Source: Streptomyces sp. NBC_01788 (GTDB taxonomy: Bacteria; Actinomycetota; Actinomycetes; Streptomycetales; Streptomycetaceae). Taken from it: 64,000 nt of DNA. The notes beneath the pieces were generated by a model. That model ran no database searches. It saw only the letters and a program-made list of their open reading frames with translations, and was not told the DNA's origin. A program made the translations under genes and the position numbers. Of this stretch, positions 52,199 to 60,546 are shown one piece after another (the first letter of the stretch is position 1; each line of letters begins with the position of its first letter). The DNA is taken from positions 5,828,001 through 5,892,000 of the forward strand of contig NZ_CP109090.1 in the NCBI RefSeq assembly GCF_035917575.1, written 5' to 3'.

Positions 52199-53787
52199 CC
52201 GGCAACCACCAGACCCTGGCGCTGGTGCTGTTCAGCGTGTTCGTGGCGGTCACCCTGGGGATCACCACCTGGGTGAGCCGCAACCGGCACGGATCGGCGG
52301 AGGAGTTCTACGCGGGCGGGAGGCTGTTCTCGCCGATGGAGAACGGTTTCGCCGTCGCGGGCGACTACGCGTCGGCCGCCTCCTTCCTGGGCGTCCCCGG
52401 TCTGATCGCCCTGTTCGGCTACGACGGTGTGCTGTACGTGGTGGGCTTCTTCGTGGCCTGGCTGGTCGTGCTCTTCCTCGTTGCCGAACTGGTCCGCAAC
52501 TGCGGGCGCTTCACGCTCGCCGACGTGGTCGCGGCGCGGATGAGTGCGCGGCCGGCGCGGATCGCGGCGGGAACCTCCTCGGTCACCGTGTCCGTTCTGT
52601 ATCTGGTGGCGCAGATGGTGGGCGCGGGCAGCCTGGTGGCGCTGCTCCTGGGCCGGACCGGCGCGGGGGTGCAGGCCTGGACCGTCATCGGCGTCGGCGC
52701 GCTGATGGTGATCTACGTGTCGTTGGGAGGGATGCGGGCCACCACCTGGATCCAGATCGTCAAGGCGGTCCTGATGCTGGGCGGCACCGTCGTGCTGACC
52801 GTGCTCGTCCTGGTCAGGTTCCACGGCGACATCGACCGGCTGCTGCTCACCGCGGCCGAGCGCAGCGGTCACGGGGGCGCCTTCCTGGTGCCCGGACTGA
52901 AGTACGGCGGGGACCTGACCTCGCGCCTGGACTTCATCAGTCTCGGACTGGCGCTGGTGCTCGGCACGGCGGGGCTGCCGCACATCCTGTCCCGCTTCTA
53001 CACCGTGCCGACCGCGCGGGCCGCCCGGCGCTCGGTGATCTGGTCCATCGGGCTGATCGGCGGCTTCTACCTGATGGCGATCGTCCTCGGCTTCGGCGCG
53101 GCCGCGATCGTCGGTCCCGACGCCCTGCGCGGGTCCAACGCGGCCGGGAACACGGCGGTCCCGCTGCTGGCCCTCGACCTCGGCGGTGGCGCCGACTCCA
53201 CGGCGGGGACGGTGCTGTTCGCGGTGGTGGCCGCGGTCGCTTTCGCCACGATCCTCGCGGTGGTCGCCGGGATCACCCTCGCCTCCTCCGCGTCGGTGGC
53301 CCACGACCTGTACGCGTCGCTGCGGCGCCGCGGTGCCAGGCAGCGCAGCGAGGTGGCCGTGGCGCGCGTCGCCGCGGTCGGCATCGGCCTGGTCGCGATC
53401 GCCCTCGGCCTGCTCGCCCGCAACCTCAACGTGGCCTTCCTGGTGGGTCTCGCGTTCGCCGTCGCCGCCTCGGCGAACCTGCCGGTGCTGCTGTACTCCC
53501 TGTTCTGGCGCGGCTTCACGACCCGCGGCGCGGTGTGGGCCGTGTACGGCGGTCTGATTCCCGCGCTCGGGCTCGTCGTGCTCTCCCCGGTGGTCTCCGG
53601 CAGTCCCGACGCGTTGTTCCCGGGCGTCGACTTCCAGCTCTTCCCGCTGGAGAACCCCGGCATCGTCTCCGTCCCGCTGGGATTCCTCGCCGGCTGGCTG
53701 GGCACCGTCACCTCCCCCGAGGCCCCGGACGAGGCCAGGTACGCCGAGACGGAGGTGCGGTCGCTGACGGGGGCGGGGGCCGTGTAG
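52195..53787 (+). CDS. actP: Cation/acetate symporter, SSS family
   Basis: Sodium:solute symporter of 530 aa with about 13 membrane segments. Landmarks are AEEFYAGGRLFSPMENGFAV, GDYASAASFLGVPGLIALFG, a central GTAGLPHILSRFYTVP, and ITLASSASVAHDLYA, all typical of ActP-like carriers of acetate and other short monocarboxylates. The GTG start overlaps the DUF485 stop, so the two are co-translated. Full length. Confidence 0.9.
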   Translation: MTGNHQTLALVLFSVFVAVTLGITTWVSRNRHGSAEEFYAGGRLFSPMENGFAVAGDYASAASFLGVPGLIALFGYDGVLYVVGFFVAWLVVLFLVAELVRNCGRFTLADVVAARMSARPARIAAGTSSVTVSVLYLVAQMVGAGSLVALLLGRTGAGVQAWTVIGVGALMVIYVSLGGMRATTWIQIVKAVLMLGGTVVLTVLVLVRFHGDIDRLLLTAAERSGHGGAFLVPGLKYGGDLTSRLDFISLGLALVLGTAGLPHILSRFYTVPTARAARRSVIWSIGLIGGFYLMAIVLGFGAAAIVGPDALRGSNAAGNTAVPLLALDLGGGADSTAGTVLFAVVAAVAFATILAVVAGITLASSASVAHDLYASLRRRGARQRSEVAVARVAAVGIGLVAIALGLLARNLNVAFLVGLAFAVAASANLPVLLYSLFWRGFTTRGAVWAVYGGLIPALGLVVLSPVVSGSPDALFPGVDFQLFPLENPGIVSVPLGFLAGWLGTVTSPEAPDEARYAETEVRSLTGAGAV

Positions 53788-53822
53788 AGACACCGGGGCC
53801 CGTAAACCCCGTACGTGCCGGC

Positions 53823-54014
53823 TAGGGTCTTTCGTTTGGATCAGGCCGGATCAGGGAGCGGGGTCTGGTGCCGTGGATCGCAAGGCGGAGGAGGGCGGCA
53901 GGGCGGAGCCCTGCCAACCGACGACAACGCGGCTGGGCGTGCCCCCTGCTCGAAGAGCTTGGGGGAGCGGTGCCAGGGCCCGCGAGCCCGGCATGATCCA
54001 AACGAGAGGCCCTA
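53823..54014. mobile_element. MITE-like element with 21-bp inverted ends
   Basis: A 192-bp noncoding element. The left end is TAGGGTCTTTCGTTTGGATC plus A (53823-53843), and the right end is its complement with three mismatches (53994-54014). TA at each outer edge fits a TA target duplication as in IS630/Tc1-type elements. The inside has an imperfect hairpin (GCCCCCTGCTCGAAGAGC with GCTTGGGGGAGC). It carries no gene. I recall related sequences as widespread in Streptomyces intergenic regions. The last three bases, CTA, supply the stop codon of the minus-strand response regulator gene. Confidence 0.75.
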
Positions 54015-54701
54015 GGGCGCCACCCACGCGTAGCGGTGCTCCGGCCGTCCCGTGTCGCCGTACTTCAGGGACAGGCGCAGGCGTCCTGCCTGTTCCAGGT
54101 GGCGCAGGTAGCGCTGGGCGGTGGAGCGGCTCAGGCCGGTGCGGGCGGCCACCTCGTGGGCGGACAGGGGCTGGTCGGCGTGGTGCAGGACACCGCAGAT
54201 GAGGTCCGTCGTCGGTTCCGACTGGCCGCTGGGCAGCCCCGGGGACGTGGGAGCGGGCGTGGTGCGCAGGGCGCCGAAGATCCGGTCCACCTGCTCCTGC
54301 CCGGTGACGCCGCGCCCGACCCGGTCGACGGTGCGGCGCAGGGCGGCGTAGGACTCCAGGCGGGTGCGCAGCGCGGCGAAGGTGAACGGTTTGACCAGGT
54401 AGTGCAGCGCGCCCAGGCGCATGGCCTGCTGGACGGTCGCCACGTCGCCGGCCGCCGTGATCATGATGACGTCGGTGCCGATGCCCTGTTCCCGCATGCG
54501 GTTGACGAGTTCCAGACCCGTGCGGTCGGGCAGGTAGTGGTCGAGCAGGACCAGGTCGATGCCGTCGCGCTCCACGGTGGACAGGGCCTGCGCGGCACTG
54601 TGCGCGCGGGCGGCCACCCGGAAACCTGGAACCTTTCCCACGTACTTGGCGTTTATTTCGGCGACACGGAAGTCGTCGTCGACCACCAGGACGTCAATCA
54701 T
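54012..54701 (-). CDS. Response regulator, CitB/DcuR type (orphan)
   Basis: Two-component regulator of 229 aa. The receiver (1-120) has the acidic pocket in LVVDDDFRVAEINAKYVGKV, the phospho-Asp in LVLLDHYLPDRTGLELV, and Lys in LVKPFTFAALRTRLESY. The output domain (155-229) is a winged helix (PLSAHEVAARTGLSRSTAQR). This type works with CitA/DcuS-like kinases that sense organic acids. No kinase gene adjoins it; the nearest is at 58392. It is a paralogue of the regulator at 57715. Its stop codon lies in the terminal repeat of the MITE-like element, so the last residues may differ from the ancestral protein. Confidence 0.9.
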   Translation of the reverse strand: MIDVLVVDDDFRVAEINAKYVGKVPGFRVAARAHSAAQALSTVERDGIDLVLLDHYLPDRTGLELVNRMREQGIGTDVIMITAAGDVATVQQAMRLGALHYLVKPFTFAALRTRLESYAALRRTVDRVGRGVTGQEQVDRIFGALRTTPAPTSPGLPSGQSEPTTDLICGVLHHADQPLSAHEVAARTGLSRSTAQRYLRHLEQAGRLRLSLKYGDTGRPEHRYAWVAP

Positions 54702-54763
54702 CGGGCCTCTTTCCCTCAAGGCCAGGCGGGCGTTGAGCTGTTGTCGGGCTCCGTTGTTGTAGC

Positions 54764-54801
54764 GCGAGCAAAACGAGCACAACAGGTCCTTGCGAGCAAA
54801 A
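54764..54801. promoter_or_regulatory. Direct repeats between regulator and ABC operon
   Basis: GCGAGCAAAA occurs at 54764 and again at 54792, 28 nt apart, with ACGAGCACAACA between them. They lie in the divergent region of the response regulator and the ABC importer and could be regulator binding sites on the same face of the helix about three turns apart. Confidence 0.4.
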
Positions 54802-54861
54802 GAACGGCTTGCGCTCAGAAGACTGATGCTGTGGCCGGGGACACATCTACCGTCCCGGGCC

Positions 54862-55677
54862 ATGAGCGCAGACACCAGCCCCGTCATCGAACTACGGGGC
54901 GCGAGCAAAACGTTCAGGACCCCGTCAGGGGGCCTGCACACGGCCGTCAGGGACCTCGACCTCACCGTGCGGCGCGGCGAGTTCGTGGCCGTGGTCGGCC
55001 CCACCGGCTGCGGTAAGTCGACCACTCTCACCCTCGTCAGCGGGCTGGAGGAGCCCACCGAGGGCGATGTGCTGGTGGCCGGCGAGCCGGTGCAGGGCGT
55101 CGGCGGGAAGGTCGGCTTCGTCTTCCAGCAGGACGCCACCTTCCCCTGGCGCTCTGTGCTGTCCAACGTGATGGCCGGGCCGCGATTCCGCGGCATGCCG
55201 AAGGCCGAGGCGAAGGAGAAGGCCCGCGCCTGGCTGGCCAGGGTCGGACTCGCCGCCTTCGAGGACCGTTACCCGCACCAGCTCTCCGGCGGCCAGCGCA
55301 AGCGCGTCGCCCTCGCCGCCACCTTCGTCAACGACCCCGAGATCCTGCTGATGGACGAGCCGTTCTCGGCGCTCGACGTGCAGACGCGGGCGCTGATGTC
55401 GGACGAGCTCCTCGAACTGTGGGAGGGCACGGGCGCCTCGGTCGTCTTCGTCACCCACGACCTGGAGGAGGCCATCGCCCTGGCCGACAAGGTCGTCGTC
55501 ATGACCGCCGGCCCCGCGACCGTGAAGCAGGTCTTCGACATCGGCCTGCCGAGGCCGCGCAAGGTCGAGCAGGTGCGCCTCCAGCCGGAGTTCATCGACA
55601 TCTACCGCGAGATCTGGGAGTCGCTCGGCGAAGAGGTCCGCATCACCCGTGAAAGAGGTGCCGCCCATGTCGCCTGA
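54862..55677 (+). CDS. ABC importer ATP-binding protein (nitrate/sulfonate/taurine type)
   Basis: ATPase of 271 aa. Walker A GPTGCGKSTT, Q-loop FVFQQDATFPWRSV (the Pro-Trp after the Q-loop is typical of SsuB/TauB/NrtD transporters), signature LSGGQRKR, Walker B ILLMDEPFSALD and the switch VTHDLEEAI are complete. ATG at 54862. The downstream permease start lies 11 bases inside its 3' end. Substrate cannot be read from the ATPase; a two-component system of the organic-acid type around it hints at a carboxylate or a nitrogen/sulfur source. Confidence 0.92.
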   Translation: MSADTSPVIELRGASKTFRTPSGGLHTAVRDLDLTVRRGEFVAVVGPTGCGKSTTLTLVSGLEEPTEGDVLVAGEPVQGVGGKVGFVFQQDATFPWRSVLSNVMAGPRFRGMPKAEAKEKARAWLARVGLAAFEDRYPHQLSGGQRKRVALAATFVNDPEILLMDEPFSALDVQTRALMSDELLELWEGTGASVVFVTHDLEEAIALADKVVVMTAGPATVKQVFDIGLPRPRKVEQVRLQPEFIDIYREIWESLGEEVRITRERGAAHVA

Positions 55678-56530
55678 GGTTCTCAGCACTCCGGTCGTCG
55701 ACACGGCCAAGACGACCGACCGCGCCCACTCCCGGGCCCGCGCCGCCCGCAAGCGCAGGACGATGGTCCTCTCCGGCCGCATCCTGCTCCTGGTGGCCGT
55801 GCTCGGCCTGTGGGAGGCGCTCTCCCGGGCCAAGGCCATCGACCCGTTCAACTTCTCCATGCCCTCCCAGATCTGGGACCAGATCTGGACCTGGATCACG
55901 CACGGCACCGCGCAGGGCTCACTGGGTGAGCAGATCTGGTACACGCTCTACGAGGCCCTGGTCGGCTGGGTGTTCGGCGTGGTGGTCGGTGTGGTCCTCG
56001 GTATCGCGCTCGGCCGCATCACCTTCCTCGCCGATGTCCTCGGCCCCTACATCAAGGTGCTCAACTCCCTCCCGAGGATCGTCCTGGCCCCGATCTTCGT
56101 GATCTGGTTCGGGCTCGGACCGCTCTCCAAGATCGCCTCGGCCGTGGTCCTCGTGTTCTTCCCGGTGTTCTTCAACGCCTTCCAGGGCGCCCGGGAGGTC
56201 GACCGCAACCTGGTGGCCAACGCGCGGATCCTCGGCGCGAGCGACCGCAGGGTCACCTTCCAGGTGGTCATCCCGTCCGCGACCACGTGGATCTTCACCA
56301 GCCTGCACGTCAGCTTCGGCTTCGCTCTCATCGGCGCCATCGTCGGCGAGTACATCGGCGCCACCAAGGGCATCGGCCTGCTCGTCGCGACGTCCCAGGG
56401 CACCTTCAACGCGGCCGGTGTGTACGCCGCGATGGTCATCCTCGCCGCGGTCGCGCTCGTCGCCGAGGGACTGCTTACCTTCGCCGAGCGCCGCATCTTC
56501 CGCTGGAAGCCGGCGGGCTCCGGGGACTGA
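55667..56530 (+). CDS. ABC importer permease
   Basis: Integral membrane protein of 287 aa with about six segments (ILLLVAVLGLWEALSRA, VFGVVVGVVLGIALG, and others). The cytoplasmic EAA-type loop is ANARILGASDRRVTFQVVIP. Belongs to the SsuC/TauC group. The ATG at 55667 has AGAGGTG upstream; a GTG at 55649 is an alternative. Overlaps the ATPase gene, and the binding-protein gene follows after 83 nt. Confidence 0.92.
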   Translation: MSPEVLSTPVVDTAKTTDRAHSRARAARKRRTMVLSGRILLLVAVLGLWEALSRAKAIDPFNFSMPSQIWDQIWTWITHGTAQGSLGEQIWYTLYEALVGWVFGVVVGVVLGIALGRITFLADVLGPYIKVLNSLPRIVLAPIFVIWFGLGPLSKIASAVVLVFFPVFFNAFQGAREVDRNLVANARILGASDRRVTFQVVIPSATTWIFTSLHVSFGFALIGAIVGEYIGATKGIGLLVATSQGTFNAAGVYAAMVILAAVALVAEGLLTFAERRIFRWKPAGSGD

Positions 56531-56613
56531 CGTCCGCCGCCGCACCGGCTTCCCTCCCACCCCCCCCGCACCTCGCTTCCCGTATCGCCTTTTCTCACAA
56601 GGACGTGACCCTC

Positions 56614-57663
56614 ATGCGCAAGAGCACCAGATTCGCCGCCTCGGCCGCCGCCGGCCTGCTCGCCCTGTCCTCCCTCACCGCCTGCGCCAACGAGGCGGCG
56701 AGCTCCACCGGCAGCGGCGGGGGAGGCAAGGGGGAGAAGGTCAAGATCATGGTGGGTGGCCTGGACAAGGTCATCTACCTGCCCGCGATGCTCACCCAGC
56801 GCCTCGGCTACTTCACCGAGGAGGGCCTGAACGTCGAGTTGCTGAGCGAGCCCGCCGGAGTCCAGGCCGAGACCGCGCTCGTCTCCGGCCAGGTCCAGGG
56901 CGCCGTCGGCTTCTACGACCACACCCTGGATCTCCAGACCCACGACAAGTACGTCGAGTCCGTGGTGCAGTTCTCGCACGCGCCCGGTGAGGTGGAGGTC
57001 GTCTCCACCAAGGCGGCGGACAAGATCACTTCGCCGAAGGACTTCAAGGGCAAGAAGCTCGGCGTCACCGGCCTCGGCTCCTCGACCGACTTCCTCACCA
57101 AGTACCTGGCGGTCAAGAACGGTGTGCAGGTCAGTGAGTTCAGCCCGGTCGCCGTCGGGGCGGGACCGACCTTCATCTCCGCGCTCGAGAAGGGCGCCAT
57201 CGACGGCGGCATGACGACCGACCCGACCGTCGCGACGATCCTGGACAAGAAGGTGGGCAAGGTCCTCATCGACATGCGGACGCCCGAGGGTTCGCGGGAG
57301 GCGCTCGGCGGCCCGTACCCGTCGTCCAGCCTGTACATGCAGACGGACTGGGTCAACAGCCACAAGGAGACCGTCCAGAAGCTGGCCAACGCGTTCGTGA
57401 AGACGCTCAAGTGGATGTCCACCCACAGCGCCGACGAGATCGCCGCCAAGATGCCCGCCGACTACTCCCAGGGCAACAAGACGCTGTACGCGGAGGCGAT
57501 CAAGAGCACACTGCCGATGTTCACCAACGACGGCGTGATGCCTCAGAACGGCCCCGAGACCGTCGAGAAGGTGCTCAAGGCGTTCAATCCCAACATCCAG
57601 AAGCACGACGTGGACCTGAGCAAGACCTACACCACCGAGTTCGTTGAGAAGGCCAAGGGCTGA
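56614..57663 (+). CDS. ABC importer substrate-binding lipoprotein (NMT1/SsuA type)
   Basis: Extracellular binding protein of 349 aa anchored by lipid. The signal peptide ends in the lipobox SLTACANEA (Cys at about residue 25), then a Gly-rich spacer. The mature part has VKIMVGGLDKVIYLPAMLTQ and LGYFTEEGLNVELLSEPAGV, the hallmark of NMT1/THI5-like binding proteins, and GVTGLGSSTDFLTKYLAVKN. It should deliver its ligand to the permease just upstream. The ligand is unknown. Confidence 0.92.
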   Translation: MRKSTRFAASAAAGLLALSSLTACANEAASSTGSGGGGKGEKVKIMVGGLDKVIYLPAMLTQRLGYFTEEGLNVELLSEPAGVQAETALVSGQVQGAVGFYDHTLDLQTHDKYVESVVQFSHAPGEVEVVSTKAADKITSPKDFKGKKLGVTGLGSSTDFLTKYLAVKNGVQVSEFSPVAVGAGPTFISALEKGAIDGGMTTDPTVATILDKKVGKVLIDMRTPEGSREALGGPYPSSSLYMQTDWVNSHKETVQKLANAFVKTLKWMSTHSADEIAAKMPADYSQGNKTLYAEAIKSTLPMFTNDGVMPQNGPETVEKVLKAFNPNIQKHDVDLSKTYTTEFVEKAKG

Positions 57664-57679
57664 GATCCGTATGCAAGGG

Positions 57680-57714
57680 GGCCACGGCCTTCCCCTCCCC
57701 CCGGAGCCGTGGCC
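57680..57714. terminator. Hairpin between convergent ABC and regulator genes
   Basis: Perfect nine-bp stem GGCCACGGC / GCCGTGGCC with a 17-base pyrimidine-rich loop, lying between stops at 57663 (plus) and 57715 (minus). Likely bidirectional. Confidence 0.75.
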
Positions 57715-58395
57715 TCAGGCGCGGGCCGCCCACACATAACGGTGTTCAGGGCGGCCCGCGCCGCCGTACTTCAGCGTCAGCCGGACCCGTCCGGTGCGCT
57801 CCAGGAACTTCAGGCAGCGCTGGGCGGTCTGCCGGCTCACCCCGGTCCGCTCGGCGACCTCGTGGGCCGACAGGGGCCCGGCGGCCCCCATCAGGGTCCG
57901 GCGGACGAGTTCGACGGTCGCGGGGGAGTGGCCCTTGGGCAGGATGGGCTCCGGCGGCGCCGACAGCGCCCCGAAGAGCCGGTCGACCTCGGCCTGTTCG
58001 GCCTCCCCGCCACTGTCCAGGGTGCGGCGCAGCTCCGCGTACGCCTCCAGTCTGGAGCGCAGCCCGGCGAAGGTGAACGGCTTGATCAGGTACTGCAGCG
58101 CACCGTGCCGCATCGCCGCCTGCACGGTCGACACGTCACGGGCCGCCGTCACCATGATCACGTCGGTCCCGATGCCGCGGCTGCGCATCTCCCGCACGAC
58201 CGACAGGCCCGTGTCGTCGGGCAGGCAGTGGTCCATGAGGGCCAGGTCGAGCTGAGGCAGCGTCTCCAGCCGGTGCAGGGCGTCGGCGGCGGTGTGCGCC
58301 GCGGCGGCGACGCGGAAGCCCGGCACCTTCTCCACATAGGCGGCGTTGATCTGCGCCACCCGGACGTCGTCGTCCACGACCAGGACGTCGATCAC
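57715..58395 (-). CDS. Response regulator, CitB/DcuR type
   Basis: Regulator of 226 aa. The receiver has LVVDDDVRVAQINAAYVEKV, the phospho-Asp in LALMDHCLPDDTGLSVV and Lys in YLIKPFTFAGLRSRLEAYAE; the winged helix reads PLSAHEVAERTGVSRQTAQR. Its GTG start overlaps the sensor kinase stop (GTGA), so the pair is made together and is probably a working two-component system. Paralogous to the regulator at 54012, on the other side of the ABC importer, which is the obvious target. Confidence 0.92.
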   Translation of the reverse strand: MIDVLVVDDDVRVAQINAAYVEKVPGFRVAAAAHTAADALHRLETLPQLDLALMDHCLPDDTGLSVVREMRSRGIGTDVIMVTAARDVSTVQAAMRHGALQYLIKPFTFAGLRSRLEAYAELRRTLDSGGEAEQAEVDRLFGALSAPPEPILPKGHSPATVELVRRTLMGAAGPLSAHEVAERTGVSRQTAQRCLKFLERTGRVRLTLKYGGAGRPEHRYVWAARA

Positions 58396-60062
58396 TGCTC
58401 CTCCTCGCCGGTCCCGGCGCCGAGGGCGGCCACCGGCGCGGGCTCCGCCTCGGCTAGCGCCTCGGGCAGTACGACCGTGAACTCCGCTCCGCCGCCGGGC
58501 GCCTCGCCCACCGTGACGGTTCCGCCCTGCCGCTCGGCGAGCCTGCGCACCAGGGACAGACCTATACCGCGCCTGCCGTGCGCCGGCGGCTGCTTGGTGG
58601 ACCACCCCTCCGTGAAGATCAGGTCGCGCCGCCCCGCCGGGATTCCGGGCCCGGTGTCGCGCACCCGGAGCACGGCGGTACGTCCCGCCGCGCGCAGTTC
58701 GCCCTCCACACGCGCGTGTGGGGTCCCGGCGACCGCGTCCAGCGCGTTGTCGACCAGGTTGCCGACGATCGTCACGAGCCCCCTGGGGTCGACGAGCCGG
58801 TCCGGCAGGTGCGTGCGGTCCGACAGCCACAGCGCGACCCCGCGCTCGGCCGCGACGGTCGCCTTGCCGACCAGCAGGGCGGCGAGCAGCGGGTCCTGGA
58901 TCTTCTCGGTGACCTGCTCGGTGGTGGCCCGGTGGTCGCCGACCACCTCGCCGACGAACTCCACGGCGTCGTCGTACATCTCCAGCTCGAGCAGGCCCAG
59001 CAGGGTGTGCATGCGGTTGGCGTGCTCGTGGTCCTGGGCGCGGAGGGCGTCGATCAGGCCGCGCGTCGAGTCCAGCTCCCGGCCCAGCTCCTCCAGCTCG
59101 GTGCGGTCGCGCAGGGTCGCGACGGCGCCCCCGTCGTCGGTCGGCATCCGGTTGGCGACCAGGACGCGCTGCCCGCGCACCGTGAGCAGGTCCGTGCCTG
59201 TCACCCGCCCGGCCAGGACGTCGGTCGTACGGCCCGCCCCGAGCGCCTCGTCGAGCGACCGGCCCACCGCCTCGTCGCCGATGCCGAGCAGCCGCTGCGC
59301 CTCGTCGTTGAGCAGCCGGATCCGTCCGCCGCGGTCCAGGGCCACGACCCCCTCCCGGATGCCGTGCAGCATGGCCTCGCGTTCGGCGAGCAGGGCCGCG
59401 ATGTCCGAGAAGGCGAGGTCCCTCGTCTGCCGCTGGACCCGCCGGGAGACCAGCCACGCCGCCAGCGCGCCCACGGCCAGGGCGCCACCCGCGTAGGCGA
59501 ACAGGCCCGGAATGGCGTCGATCAGCTTGCCGCGCACGCTGTCGTAGGCGATGCCGACCGAGACCGCGCCCACGATGTGGTGGCCGGCGTCGTACAGGGG
59601 CACCTTGCCGCGTGCCGAGCGGCCCAGCGTGCCGGTGTCGATCTCCATGACCTTCCGGCCGGCCAGGACCGACTCCGCACTCGTCGACACGTGCCGGCCG
59701 ACCTGCTTCGGATCCGTGTGCGACCAGCGCATGCCCCGTCTGTCCATCACGACGATGTACTCGGCGCCGGTCGCCTTCCGGATCCGCTCCGCCTCCTGCT
59801 GCACGGGGCCGTCGACGGACGGGACGGTGTGCTGGAGGTCCTGTGCGATCTGCCGGTTCTCGGCGGTGGTCTCGGCGATGGCGAGGGCGCGGCGCATTGC
59901 CTGCTCGTCCAGCTGGTGGCTCAGCGGCGCGAGGAACAGGCCGGTCGCGAGCACGGCGACTCCCGCGGCGATCGCCAGCTGCATCAGCAGCACCTGCGAG
60001 AAGACACGTCGCGGCAGACCCAGCCGCCGGCGGCGGGCGGGAGGAGTGGCGCTCATGGCCAT
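58392..60062 (-). CDS. Sensor histidine kinase, CitA/DcuS family
   Basis: Membrane kinase of about 556 aa (an ATG two codons later also fits). TM1 at about residues 20-45, then an extracytoplasmic sensor domain with IVVMDRRGMRWSHTDPKQVG as in citrate/C4-dicarboxylate sensors. TM2 is near 195-220, with a cytoplasmic PAS domain next (MLHGIREGVVALDRGGRIRL). The phospho-acceptor His is in AQDHEHANRMHTLLGLLELE, and the ATPase domain has GNLVDNALDAV, VRDTGPGIP and RGIGLSLVRRLAERQGG. Partner of the overlapping response regulator. Ligand probably a small carboxylate by family. Confidence 0.92.
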   Translation of the reverse strand: MAMSATPPARRRRLGLPRRVFSQVLLMQLAIAAGVAVLATGLFLAPLSHQLDEQAMRRALAIAETTAENRQIAQDLQHTVPSVDGPVQQEAERIRKATGAEYIVVMDRRGMRWSHTDPKQVGRHVSTSAESVLAGRKVMEIDTGTLGRSARGKVPLYDAGHHIVGAVSVGIAYDSVRGKLIDAIPGLFAYAGGALAVGALAAWLVSRRVQRQTRDLAFSDIAALLAEREAMLHGIREGVVALDRGGRIRLLNDEAQRLLGIGDEAVGRSLDEALGAGRTTDVLAGRVTGTDLLTVRGQRVLVANRMPTDDGGAVATLRDRTELEELGRELDSTRGLIDALRAQDHEHANRMHTLLGLLELEMYDDAVEFVGEVVGDHRATTEQVTEKIQDPLLAALLVGKATVAAERGVALWLSDRTHLPDRLVDPRGLVTIVGNLVDNALDAVAGTPHARVEGELRAAGRTAVLRVRDTGPGIPAGRRDLIFTEGWSTKQPPAHGRRGIGLSLVRRLAERQGGTVTVGEAPGGGAEFTVVLPEALAEAEPAPVAALGAGTGEEEQ

Positions 60063-60546
60063 GACAGTACGTCGGGACACGGGGCCGTTCCCGGGCTGTT
60101 CCCGCTGTGTGGCGCGGATCATCTCTCACACCACCGCCGCACGGCCGCCCCGCCTCGGCCCGTCGCCTTGCCGCTGCCGTTCCGTCGCCCCGGTGCGTCG
60201 CCGTGCCGTCGCGCGGTCGCGGTGTCGCCGCCGTTCCGCCGTTGCCCCGGCTTGCCGCCTTTCCGTCGTGCCGCCGAGCGGCCGCTGTTCCGCCGTGCGG
60301 TCGCGGTGTCGCGTCGAGTCGTCGCGCTGCTCTGCTGCCCTGCCGTCGTGCGGCTGTCTCGCGGCGGCGCCGTCCCGCCGTGTTGGCTGTCCCGCGCCGC
60401 TGCCGTGCCGTGCTGTCGCCCCGCTGTGCCGCCGGTCCGCCGGTCCGCCGGTCCGTCGTGCCGCCGCCGTCCCGCGCCGCCTCCGTACCGTCGCCCCGGT
60501 CCGTGGGCCGTCAGTGGGCAGCTCGTGGGCGGTGGGCGGTGGGCCG
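60063..60546. other. Adenine-poor, low-complexity intergenic region
   Basis: Nearly 480 nt with no believable gene. From about 60130 to 60520 the plus strand is built from degenerate CCGTC, GCCGT and CCGCCG units and contains very few adenines. Open frames across it are compositional artefacts full of Arg, Ala and Pro. It separates the kinase promoter side from the sucrase/ferredoxin-like gene. Confidence 0.7.
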
